Assembly: GCA_902560065.1 (NCBI GenBank)
Contig: CACEKG010000003.1
Span: 22,569 to 86,568, forward strand
Origin: an uncultured Bacteroidota bacterium
GTDB taxonomy: Bacteria; Bacteroidota; Bacteroidia; Flavobacteriales; Flavobacteriaceae
Direction: 5' to 3'
DNA: 64,000 nucleotides
Shown: positions 8,173 through 17,323 of the stretch, in pieces
Numbering within the stretch: the stretch's first letter is position 1
How the letters are laid out: every line of letters begins with the position of its first letter
Position numbers and translations under genes: made by a program
Notes under the pieces: generated by a model
Told to the model about the DNA's origin: nothing
Seen by the model: only the letters and a program-made list of their open reading frames with translations
The model's database searches: none

Positions 8173-8724
8173 TTATTTCCACTTTAAACTATTAAATAAA
8201 TGAGAAATGTCTTTTTCAATATACTTAATAGCAGGGTATAGAGAATCATAATTTGGTTTAGAATAGAAGTATAGTGATCCTACCAAAAAATTACTGGAAC
8301 TATCCGTTAAAAAAAATTGAAACTGAGAAGCAGCATTTCCTATAACCGAAAAAAGAGTTCCATAAACTTTTTCATTTTTATTTATAAAAATTCTTTCTGG
8401 AATTTCAATTGCTTTTACAATGTGTTTATATGGTAATTTATATGCATCATTTAAAAGAGAGTCTAAATTTTTATTAACCTTATAATAGTTTAAATAAATT
8501 GTAGCCTTCATTTTAGAATATGAAACCTTATAACTTGAATTTGAAATTTCTTCAAATTTTGCCATGCTATTAAATTCAAAACTAAAAGGAAGCTTTTTAT
8601 TTAAAAATTCATTATAATTTGATTTTGGATAATTTAAAGCAAGATAACCTTTGGGTTTAGGTAGATTTATTGTGTCACATGAAAAAGATAATAACATAAA
8701 TAGAATTATTTTAAAAAATCTCAT
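8173..8724 (-). CDS. gldD: Gliding motility lipoprotein GldD
   Basis: The 183-residue lipoprotein (lipobox FSC, Cys16) matches GldD: PKPKGYLALNYP after the lipobox, LPFSFEFN, KMKATIYLNYY, YGTLFSVIGNAASQFQF, and GSLYFYSKPNYDSLYP near the C terminus, ending in SLKWK. GldD is required for Flavobacterium gliding and associated type IX secretion and acts at the cell envelope. It follows ssb as in other Flavobacteria, but the usual neighbour gldE is not present: only 79 non-coding bases separate gldD and ssb. The identity is firm. Confidence 0.92.
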   Translation of the reverse strand: MRFFKIILFMLLSFSCDTINLPKPKGYLALNYPKSNYNEFLNKKLPFSFEFNSMAKFEEISNSSYKVSYSKMKATIYLNYYKVNKNLDSLLNDAYKLPYKHIVKAIEIPERIFINKNEKVYGTLFSVIGNAASQFQFFLTDSSSNFLVGSLYFYSKPNYDSLYPAIKYIEKDISHLFNSLKWK

Positions 8725-8803
8725 TTTAATATTTTAAATTTAACTCTCTTTATCCTTATTTAAATTATTTAATATATTGTAATATCAAGTATGTTGGAAT
8801 TAA

Positions 8804-9226
8804 TTAAAAAGGAAGGTCTTGATTATTAATATCTGAATCATTGACTTCATTAGATTCGTTTTCTGAACTGTTTAATTGCTTATCTTCATTTTTATTATTT
8901 AAAAATGTAAAAACATCTGTGTTTATTTCAGTCATATATCTTTCTTTTCCTGAATCATCTGTCCATTTTCTAGATTTTATTTTCCCTTCTATGTAAACTT
9001 TATCTCCTTTACTTAAATATTTTTGACATAATTCTGCTGCTTTATTTCTGACAACAATATTATGCCACTCTGTTGATGAAATTTTTTCTCCAGTAGATTT
9101 ATTAGTATAACTCTCATTTGTTGCTAAAGGGAATCTGCCTATACAACCACCTCCTTCAAAATGATGCATTTTAACTTCATCTCCTAAATGTCCAATTAAC
9201 ATAACCTTATTTAAAGTACCACTCAT
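8804..9226 (-). CDS. ssb: Single-stranded DNA-binding protein
   Basis: The 140-residue protein has an N-terminal OB fold (about 1-108; MSGTLNKVMLIGHLG, STEWHNIVV, KGDKVYIEGKIKSRKW), a short acidic Asn/Ser linker, and the partner-binding tip DLPF at the extreme C terminus. It coats ssDNA during replication and repair. It lies 28 bases downstream of mutY in the same direction, a conserved Bacteroidota pairing. Confidence 0.96.
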   Translation of the reverse strand: MSGTLNKVMLIGHLGDEVKMHHFEGGGCIGRFPLATNESYTNKSTGEKISSTEWHNIVVRNKAAELCQKYLSKGDKVYIEGKIKSRKWTDDSGKERYMTEINTDVFTFLNNKNEDKQLNSSENESNEVNDSDINNQDLPF

Positions 9227-9254
9227 ATAATTTAATTTTTCTAAAGTTAGAAAA

Positions 9255-10304
9255 TCAACTCTTTAAGTTAAAAAAATTATTAATAAAGTTATCAAGAACA
9301 ATCGGCATTGGATATTTTTTTAATTTGTTATAATTAGATTTATTCAAAACTCTTTTGTCCAAATTAATCAACCAAAATGTTACTAATAATTCTTGATGAC
9401 TTAATATACTTTTAATAGGTTTTAAATTCCACTTTCTAATATTAGTATTAACTAATTTATAATATTTCGAGGCAATTTTTTCAACTTTTTTTATTGAAAT
9501 ATTTTCTTTTTTGGTCTCAAATAAAGGAAATTGATAAAGGTTTTTCCATATATCATTTTTGGTTCTTTTTTCAAGAATTATTTCATCATTTTCTTTAATA
9601 ATTATTAAATAATTTAAAAATCTATTTATTTTTTTTCTGCTATTTTTTTTTCGAACAGGAAAATCATAAATCTTATTTAAATTGAATGCGTAACAATTTT
9701 TTTTAAAAATACATTTTTGGCAATATGGATTTCTTGGTTTGCAAATTTCAGAACCAAATTCCATTAAAGCTTGATTATAATCTCCAGGATTTTGTTTACA
9801 CATTAATTTATAGCTCTTATTTTTAAAATATTTTAAAGATTTAGAATTATCAATTGATTTTTTTATCCCAAAATACCTTGAAAAAAATCTAAATATATTT
9901 CCATCTATTGCAGCTAATTGAAGATCAAAAGCCATAGAACCTATTGCGCTTGCAGTATAATCTCCTATACCTTTTAATTTTATTAATTCATCATAACTTG
10001 AAGGAAAAATACCCTTATACTTTTTTAATATTAATTTTGATGTAAAATGAAGGTTTCTTGCTCTGCCATAATAACCTAATCCTTGCCATAGTTTTAATAC
10101 ATTTTCTTCTTTTGTTTCTGCTAATGATTTTAGTTTTGGATATTGACTTATAAATTTTTTATAATATGGAATACCCTGTTTTATTTTAGTCTGTTGAAGT
10201 ATCACTTCTGATATCCATATATAATATGGGTTTTTGGTCTTTCTCCATGGCAGATTTCTTTTATTCTGATAATACCAGCTCATAAGTTTTTCTGTCCAAT
10301 TCAA
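9255..10304 (-). CDS. mutY: A/G-specific adenine glycosylase MutY
   Basis: The 349-residue base-excision enzyme removes adenine opposite 8-oxoguanine. Visible features are SEVILQQT with catalytic Glu33, the helix-hairpin-helix LKGIGDYTAS at 110-119, catalytic AIDGN with Asp134, and the [4Fe-4S] loop with Cys188, 195, 198 and 204 in the canonical C-x6-C-x2-C-x5-C spacing. A NUDIX-like 8-oxoG recognition domain follows (about 225-345). It is divergent from the HU gene and leads the ssb-gldD-EamA group. Confidence 0.95.
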   Translation of the reverse strand: MNWTEKLMSWYYQNKRNLPWRKTKNPYYIWISEVILQQTKIKQGIPYYKKFISQYPKLKSLAETKEENVLKLWQGLGYYGRARNLHFTSKLILKKYKGIFPSSYDELIKLKGIGDYTASAIGSMAFDLQLAAIDGNIFRFFSRYFGIKKSIDNSKSLKYFKNKSYKLMCKQNPGDYNQALMEFGSEICKPRNPYCQKCIFKKNCYAFNLNKIYDFPVRKKNSRKKINRFLNYLIIIKENDEIILEKRTKNDIWKNLYQFPLFETKKENISIKKVEKIASKYYKLVNTNIRKWNLKPIKSILSHQELLVTFWLINLDKRVLNKSNYNKLKKYPMPIVLDNFINNFFNLKS

Positions 10305-10377
10305 TTAAATACAATAATTTTTTCTAAAATAACAGATTCATATTAAATTAAGATAAAGAAATTTAATTTTTAATTTA

Positions 10378-10385
10378 TATATTTG
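10378..10385 (+). promoter_or_regulatory. Promoter -7 element for the HU gene
   Basis: TATATTTG followed by C is a perfect TAnnTTTG match, 37 bases before the HU start codon and the strongest-looking such element here. A -33 TTG is not evident. Confidence 0.5.
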
Positions 10386-10421
10386 CGAGCCTGATTTAAT
10401 TAAAGGCAAAAAAAAAATTTT

Positions 10422-10712
10422 ATGACAAAAGCCGATCTTGTATCAAATATCTCTGACCAGCTTGGAATAGACAAAGCAGATGTTCAAGCAACTATTGAAA
10501 ACTTTATGAAAGAAATTAAAGTTTCTTTAGAAAAAGGTGAAAATGTTTATTTAAGAGGTTTTGGAAGTTTTGTAATTAAAAAAAGAGCGGAAAAAACTGG
10601 CAGAAATATTTCTAAAAATACTGCGGTTAAAATCCCTGCCCAAAATATACCTTCATTTAAGCCTGCTAAAATATTTATGAGAGGAGTTAAATCTAAAATG
10701 CCTATATCTTAA
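10422..10712 (+). CDS. HU/IHF family DNA-binding protein
   Basis: The 96-residue nucleoid protein has the two-helix N-terminal dimer region (MTKADLVSNISDQLG), the GENVYLRGFGSFVIKKR core strand and the DNA-clamp arm with NIPSFKPAK near the C terminus (76-83). It bends DNA as a dimer. It is transcribed from its own promoter and is followed by a 29-residue basic protein and then RNase E/G, an order conserved in Flavobacteria. Confidence 0.95.
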   Translation: MTKADLVSNISDQLGIDKADVQATIENFMKEIKVSLEKGENVYLRGFGSFVIKKRAEKTGRNISKNTAVKIPAQNIPSFKPAKIFMRGVKSKMPIS

Positions 10713-10741
10713 AAAAAACTATATTAATTCAATATTATAAT

Positions 10742-10831
10742 ATGCCAAGTGGTAAAAAAAGAAAAAGGCACAAAGTAGCTACTCATAAACGTAAAAAAAG
10801 AAGAAGAGCCAATCGTCATAAGAAAAAATAG
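10742..10831 (+). CDS. 29-residue very basic protein (possible small ribosomal protein)
   Basis: This short gene encodes MPSGKKRKRHKVATHKRK followed by an equally basic tail ending in HKKK; 19 of 29 residues are Lys, Arg or His. From memory, near-identical short proteins lie between HU and RNase E/G across Bacteroidota, which argues for a real gene. Size and composition resemble the bS22/mS38 (AURKAIP1/COX24-type) and other tiny ribosomal proteins, but I cannot confirm a homologous relationship. It starts 29 bases after the HU stop, without a Shine-Dalgarno sequence. Confidence 0.8.
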   Translation: MPSGKKRKRHKVATHKRKKRRRANRHKKK

Positions 10832-10928
10832 TGTTGTCAATACACTAAGTTTTATGTTCTTTGAAATAATAATTAATTAATTGACAAATTAATTATAAAA
10901 GCATATTCCTGAAAACATAGTTTAATCA

Positions 10929-10949
10929 GTTGAAAATATTTTTTTCAAC
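10929..10949 (+). other. Hairpin in the leader of the RNase E/G gene
   Basis: GTTGAAA and TTTCAAC form a 7-base-pair stem 16 bases before the GTG start. No U-run follows, so it is not a simple terminator. E. coli RNase E autoregulates through its 5' leader; a similar role here is only a suggestion. Confidence 0.3.
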
Positions 10950-10964
10950 ATAAAATATAATAGA

Positions 10965-12518
10965 GTGAATAAAGAAATGATAATTCGGTCAAATTCCTCT
11001 GCTGTCGATTTTGCACTTCTAAAAGGTGGAAAATTAATTGAGTTAAATAAGGAAATTGAAGATAATAAGTTTTCAGTAGGTGATATTTTTATTGCTAAAA
11101 TAAGAAAATCAGTTTCTGGACTTAATGCATCATTTATTAATGTAGGTCATCAAAAAGATGGGTTTTTACATTATCATGATTTAGGACCAAAAGTTCTTTC
11201 CTTAATAAAATATGTTAAACTTGTAAGTACTGGCAAATTCAATAACTATTTGTTAAAAAATTTTCGTTATGAAAATGAAATAGAAAAAAATGGCAAAATA
11301 GAAGAACTTTTAAAACCTAAACAATCAATTTTAGTTCAAATAGTCAAAGAACCCATTTCAACAAAAGGGCCAAGACTAAGTTCAGAGATTTCCTTAGCAG
11401 GAAGATTTATGGTTCTTATCCCTTTTTCTAATCGTGTTTCAATATCTCAAAAAATAGAAGATATTAGTGAAAAAAAGAGACTAAAAAAACTAGTTTTAAG
11501 TATTAGACCAAAAGGATTTGGAATTATAATAAGAACTGTAGCTAAAAATCAAAAAGTAGCTTCATTAGATTCAGATTTACAAAATTTATTAGAAAGATGG
11601 AAAAATTTGTCAAAAAAATTAAAAGAAATAGACAATTTTCCGTCAAAAATATTAAGTGAAATAAATAGATCCTCATCAATTTTGAGAGATATCTTTGATG
11701 ATTCCTTTTCTGGAATTCATGTTGATGATGAAAATTTAAAAATTGAAATAGAAGACTACTTAAAAACAATTGATCCAAAGAAGACTTCTATAGTTAAATA
11801 CTACAACAATCATTTGCCAATTTTTGAAAATTTTGGAATAGAAAAGCAGATAAAATCTTCTTTTGGTAAAACTGTTTCAATGCAAAAAGGAGCATATTTA
11901 GTTATTGAACATACAGAAGCATTACATGTAATTGATGTAAATAGCGGAAATAGATCTTCGAAATTAAAAACACAAGAAGATACAGCTATGGAAGTTAACT
12001 TAATTGCATCAGCGGAAATTGCAAGACAATTAAGACTTAGAGATATGGGGGGAATTATAGTTGTTGATTTTATTGATTTAAACTCAAATGAAAATAGAAA
12101 AAAACTTTTTGATCATTTAAAAAATGAAATGAGTTCAGATCGAACAAAACATAAAATATTACCTCCAAGTCGTTTTGGTTTAATTCAAATTACTCGTCAA
12201 AGAGTTCGTCCTGTTCTTAAGATTAAGACTAAAGAAAAAAATCCTAATGAAAATGATGAAGTTGAAGCTCCTATAGTATTAATTGATAAAATCAAAGCAG
12301 AGCTTAGTAAAATTACTATGAATAGAAGGCTAAAAGCAGAAAGTGTGTATTTACACCTTCATCCTTTTGTAGCTGCCTATATTTTAGAAGGCTATCCATC
12401 AGTTCGTCTAAAATGGTACTTTAAATTTAAAAAGTGGATAAATATAGTCCCACGACATGCATACAAATATTTAGAGTTTAAATTCCTTGATAAGAATAGG
12501 AAAAGACTTATCTATTAA
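10965..12518 (+). CDS. rng: Ribonuclease E/G family protein
   Basis: The 517-residue endoribonuclease processes rRNA and mRNA. It has an N-terminal S1 domain (about 35-130), the 5'-sensor/RNase H region and the DNase I-like catalytic core with Asp324 (VIDVNSG) and Asp368 (VVDFIDL), the metal ligands corresponding to Asp303 and Asp346 of E. coli RNase E. The Zn-link CPxC motif is absent: this segment reads RVRPVLKIKTKEKNPNEN, as in other Flavobacteria. The start is GTG; the N terminus NKEMIIRSNSSAVDFALL matches the family. There is no long C-terminal degradosome scaffold, so it is RNase G-like in size. Confidence 0.93.
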   Translation: MNKEMIIRSNSSAVDFALLKGGKLIELNKEIEDNKFSVGDIFIAKIRKSVSGLNASFINVGHQKDGFLHYHDLGPKVLSLIKYVKLVSTGKFNNYLLKNFRYENEIEKNGKIEELLKPKQSILVQIVKEPISTKGPRLSSEISLAGRFMVLIPFSNRVSISQKIEDISEKKRLKKLVLSIRPKGFGIIIRTVAKNQKVASLDSDLQNLLERWKNLSKKLKEIDNFPSKILSEINRSSSILRDIFDDSFSGIHVDDENLKIEIEDYLKTIDPKKTSIVKYYNNHLPIFENFGIEKQIKSSFGKTVSMQKGAYLVIEHTEALHVIDVNSGNRSSKLKTQEDTAMEVNLIASAEIARQLRLRDMGGIIVVDFIDLNSNENRKKLFDHLKNEMSSDRTKHKILPPSRFGLIQITRQRVRPVLKIKTKEKNPNENDEVEAPIVLIDKIKAELSKITMNRRLKAESVYLHLHPFVAAYILEGYPSVRLKWYFKFKKWINIVPRHAYKYLEFKFLDKNRKRLIY

Positions 12519-12522
12519 ATTC

Positions 12523-12559
12523 AAAACTGTCAAGTAGTTTTACTTGGCAGTTTTTTTTT
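12523..12559 (+). terminator. rng: Rho-independent terminator after RNase E/G
   Basis: A 14-base-pair stem (12523-12536 with 12541-12554, one G-U pair, loop GTTT) is followed by a run of nine T. It lies 5 bases after the stop codon. It separates this gene from recX, so recX needs read-through or its own promoter. Confidence 0.85.
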
Positions 12560-12599
12560 AAATTTATTTAATCAAAAATTAATTTTTAAACTAAAAAAA

Positions 12600-13061
12600 A
12601 TTAAAAAATCCAATTTATTTATTGATGCTAAATCAAAAATTAAAAATTTTTGCTCCTATCAAGAAAGGTGCCATCTCGAAGTAAAAAATAAACTTATAAA
12701 ACTTAATCTTTCAAAAAACGAAATAGAAAAAATCATTGTTTATTTAATTGAAAATAATTATTTAAATGAAAGTAGATTTGCGAAAATTTTTGCGGGCGGA
12801 AAATTTAGAATAAAAAGTTGGGGTAAAATTAGAATTGTTCGAGAGTTGAAAAATCGAAAAATATCTGATTATAATATTAAGTTAGCATTAGAAGAAATAT
12901 CCCAAGATGAATATATTAAAATATTTAATTTAGTTAGCAGTAAAAAACTGGATACATTAAAAAATTTAAACCCTATAGAAAGAAAGAAAAAATTATTTAC
13001 CTTTTTAATTTATAAAGGATGGGAAAAAGATATGATATATGAAAAGTTAAATTCTTTCTAA
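12600..13061 (+). CDS. recX: Recombination regulator RecX, probable AUU start
   Basis: The protein (about 153 residues) matches Flavobacterial RecX throughout: YQERCHLEV near 20, NNYLNESRFAKIFAGGKF, SWGKIRIVRELKNRKIS, and the C-terminal helix repeat ending GWEKDMIYEKLNSF. RecX modulates RecA filaments. The only in-frame standard start is TTG at 12846, which would discard half of the conserved domain. Upstream the frame is open back to the RNase stop but holds no ATG, GTG or TTG. ATT at 12600 gives the expected N-terminal length (17 residues before the conserved Cys); ATT at 12621 is an alternative. The 3' end overlaps the convergent atpC by 4 bases. Confidence 0.8.
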   Translation: MKKSNLFIDAKSKIKNFCSYQERCHLEVKNKLIKLNLSKNEIEKIIVYLIENNYLNESRFAKIFAGGKFRIKSWGKIRIVRELKNRKISDYNIKLALEEISQDEYIKIFNLVSSKKLDTLKNLNPIERKKKLFTFLIYKGWEKDMIYEKLNSF

Positions 13062-13336
13062 TCGGACAATAAAATAACTTTATTATCATTCATTTCAACT
13101 GTACCAGAGGATATTTTAAAAAGTGTTGTTTCATTACCTTCTGTGATGAATTTATCTGAATGATTTTTTTCTAATTTTATTTTACCAAAAATTTTAACGA
13201 TCCCTGAGGTTAAAGTAGAAACTATAGGTGCGTGATTATTCAATAATTGGAAAGAACCCGAAGATCCTGGTAAAATTATACTCGATATTTCTCCTTCAAA
13301 TAATTTTGCTTCTGGAGAAATTATTTCTAAATACAT
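13058..13336 (-). CDS. atpC: F1Fo ATP synthase epsilon subunit
   Basis: The 92-residue protein is the beta-sandwich domain only (MYLEIISPEAKLFEGEI, LPGSSGSFQLLNNHAPIVSTL, SGTVEMNDNKVILL). The C-terminal helical inhibitory domain of longer epsilon subunits is missing, which is usual for Bacteroidota. It lies 14 bases after atpD in the same transcript. In this phylum atpD-atpC are commonly apart from the main atp operon, as here. Confidence 0.92.
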   Translation of the reverse strand: MYLEIISPEAKLFEGEISSIILPGSSGSFQLLNNHAPIVSTLTSGIVKIFGKIKLEKNHSDKFITEGNETTLFKISSGTVEMNDNKVILLSD

Positions 13337-13350
13337 AATAAATTTATTTC

Positions 13351-14946
<1,596 letters not shown>

Positions 14947-14980
14947 TTATTTTTTTTTTACTAAATATTTAACAAAAAAA

Positions 14981-16102
14981 TTAATATTTATTCAAAGTAG
15001 CTAATTTGTCCAAATGAAAATTATAATCTCCAAATAATTGTTGTAATACTCTTGCTCTTTTCATGTAAAATCCAATGTCAGCATCATCAGTAACCCCGAT
15101 ACCTCCGTGCATTTGAATTGCTTCGTTTGTAACAAGCTTTATAGTCTTTCCTAGTTTCGCCTTAGCTAAATGAGAATATTTATACCTCTCTTTATCACCA
15201 TAATCTATAGATTGTAAAGATTTTATTACTATAGATTTACACAATTGTATTTCTGAAAACATTTTTGAAGCCCTATGTTGAAGAGCTTGGTATGATCCAA
15301 TTGGAACACCAAATTGTTGTCTTTCCTTTAAATAACTAACAGTAATATCAAAAGACTCTACAATTATACCTAACATTTCAGAGGCAATCCCAGAATAAGC
15401 AATTGCTAATATATCTTTTAATAATTCTTTACCATTAATTTTAATATTCATTCTATTTTCCTTTGGAACTATGACATCATTGAATTTTATATCAGAATAA
15501 GTTCCTGAATCTAATAATATATTATTTTTAATTTCAATTCCTTTTTGTTCTCTATTAATTATAAAAAACCCTATTTCACCCTCAGCAATTTCAGTTACTA
15601 ATATAATTTCATTAGATGTACTTCCATCAATAACAAAAGTCTTCAATCCATTTATTATATAATTACCGCCTTCTAATTTTGCTCTAGTTCTAAAATCATA
15701 TGGTTTATGATAGGAGTTTTCTTCAATAGCAAGAGTCATTGTTTTTGTTCCATTCATGATTAGAGGAAATTCCCTTGCTTTTAAAACTTCATTATCACAA
15801 AGATTGATTACTGAAGATGATAAAAGACATGAGGATATAAGAGGAGATTTACATAGATTTTTTCCAGTTTCTTCTAGTATTTGTCCCAGACCTACATATC
15901 CAAAATTTAAACCATTAAAATTTTCAGGAATAATAAGTGCTGTCCAACCCATCTCAACCATTTCATTCCATAAAGATTTATCATATGGAATATAATTTTG
16001 ATCTCTTAAATCTCTTAAACTATTTACTGGTGATTTTATTTTTAATAATTCTGCTGCAGATTCCTTCAGCATTTTTTGTTCTTCTGATATTATAAGTGCC
16101 AT
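14981..16102 (-). CDS. Acyl-CoA dehydrogenase, probable non-catalytic or partner subunit
   Basis: The 373-residue protein has the three-domain ACAD fold: N-terminal helices (1-110), middle beta domain and C-terminal helices with QQFGVPIGSYQALQHRASKM and AIQMHGGIGVTDD. The C-terminal segment that normally reads YEGT..I with the catalytic Glu is replaced by RVLQQLFGDYNFHLD. It is adjacent (12-base gap) to a second ACAD that keeps that motif; pairs of this kind often form alpha2beta2 enzymes in steroid side-chain catabolism. It is the last gene of the ten-gene catabolic operon. Confidence 0.85.
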   Translation of the reverse strand: MALIISEEQKMLKESAAELLKIKSPVNSLRDLRDQNYIPYDKSLWNEMVEMGWTALIIPENFNGLNFGYVGLGQILEETGKNLCKSPLISSCLLSSSVINLCDNEVLKAREFPLIMNGTKTMTLAIEENSYHKPYDFRTRAKLEGGNYIINGLKTFVIDGSTSNEIILVTEIAEGEIGFFIINREQKGIEIKNNILLDSGTYSDIKFNDVIVPKENRMNIKINGKELLKDILAIAYSGIASEMLGIIVESFDITVSYLKERQQFGVPIGSYQALQHRASKMFSEIQLCKSIVIKSLQSIDYGDKERYKYSHLAKAKLGKTIKLVTNEAIQMHGGIGVTDDADIGFYMKRARVLQQLFGDYNFHLDKLATLNKY

Positions 16103-16114
16103 TATTAATAGTTT

Positions 16115-17308
16115 TTAACTTGGTAAACCCAAAATTCTTTTTGAAATAATGTTTAATTGAATTTCAGAAGTTCCTCCTTCAATTGAATTCCCTTTTGATC
16201 TACAAAACTTTCTTGCCAAATTACCGTCTGATTTATAATTTTTTTCAAAAACTAATCCATCAGATCCTGATAATGCTAATATTAATTCTTCTCTAGACAT
16301 ATTAAGCTCCGTAGCATAATATTTAAAAAAAGAAGATAATGCGCCAGAATTATTTCCTGTTTTTGCCTCATCAGTAACTCTTTGAATAGTTAAGTCAAAA
16401 ATTTCTTCATCCATTTCAAAATTTGAAATTTCGTTTCTCAAAATTCCATCAACTAATTTTCCTTTTATTAAAGGTAAGTTCTCCAATGCTATTTGATGTA
16501 ATTTTTTCTTAATATCCGTTTCTCCAATTCCTCCTATCATTTGCCTTTCGTGAGTCAAGAGGTATTTTGCGATAGTCCATCCTTCATTTAGTTTTCCAAC
16601 TAAATTTTCTTTTGGGACATTAACTGAATCAAAAAATGTTTCACAAAAAGGTGACTTGCCACTAATTAATTTAATTGGTCTTGTACTGACTCCATCATAA
16701 GTCATATCTATGAGGAGAAAACTTATTCCATTATGTTTTGATGATTCAAAATCAGTTCTAACCAAACAAAATATATAATCAGATTTATCAGCATATGAGG
16801 TCCATACTTTAGAACCTGTAACTTCAAAATAATCTCCTTTGTCAACTGCTTTAGTCTGAAGCCCTGCTAAATCACTTCCAGCATTAGGTTCACTATATCC
16901 CTGACACCACCATATTTTACCTTCAACGATATCTGGCAAATATTTCATTTTTTGTTCCTCACTGGCAAACTCTAAAAGAGCAGGACCCAACATAGAAATT
17001 CCAAAACTATAGATTGGTTTTCTGCATCCTAATCGACTCATTTCTTGAGTTAATATATTATTCTGATCCTGACTCAATCCACCTCCTCCATATTTAATAT
17101 CCCAATATGGAACAATCCATTTTTTTTCTAACATTCTTTCAAACCATATTTTTTGATCCTCTGAACTAAACTTTGGATTTCTGCCTCCCCAATAAAAATC
17201 ATTTGCAACTTTAATTGGCTTTCTCATACTCATAGGACAGTTTTCTTCAAGCCATGCTCTGGTTTCCTTTCTAAAATCTGTTAAAGACACATCCGTTTTT
17301 GACTTCAT
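16115..17308 (-). CDS. Acyl-CoA dehydrogenase, catalytic-type subunit
   Basis: The 397-residue flavoenzyme should oxidise an acyl-CoA to the 2-enoyl-CoA. It has WCQGYSEPNAGSDLAGLQT and KVWTSYADKSDY in the FAD-binding middle domain, LTHERQMIGGIG, and a C-terminal SIEGGTSEIQLNIISKRILG with the Glu in the usual catalytic-base region. This form with EGGTSEIQ resembles FadE subunits acting on bulky or branched substrates. It lies between the kinase gene (15-base gap) and the partner ACAD gene (12-base gap). The substrate is not determinable. Confidence 0.88.
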   Translation of the reverse strand: MKSKTDVSLTDFRKETRAWLEENCPMSMRKPIKVANDFYWGGRNPKFSSEDQKIWFERMLEKKWIVPYWDIKYGGGGLSQDQNNILTQEMSRLGCRKPIYSFGISMLGPALLEFASEEQKMKYLPDIVEGKIWWCQGYSEPNAGSDLAGLQTKAVDKGDYFEVTGSKVWTSYADKSDYIFCLVRTDFESSKHNGISFLLIDMTYDGVSTRPIKLISGKSPFCETFFDSVNVPKENLVGKLNEGWTIAKYLLTHERQMIGGIGETDIKKKLHQIALENLPLIKGKLVDGILRNEISNFEMDEEIFDLTIQRVTDEAKTGNNSGALSSFFKYYATELNMSREELILALSGSDGLVFEKNYKSDGNLARKFCRSKGNSIEGGTSEIQLNIISKRILGLPS

Positions 17309-17323
17309 AATTTAAAATTTTAA

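Noticed and set aside
10929..10949. Hairpin before the RNase E/G gene as a terminator
   Set aside because: The stem is short and is not followed by a U-run; it is listed only as a leader structure.
12625..12684. ATG at 12625 as the start of recX
   Set aside because: It is out of frame with the RecX domain and reaches a stop after 19 codons.
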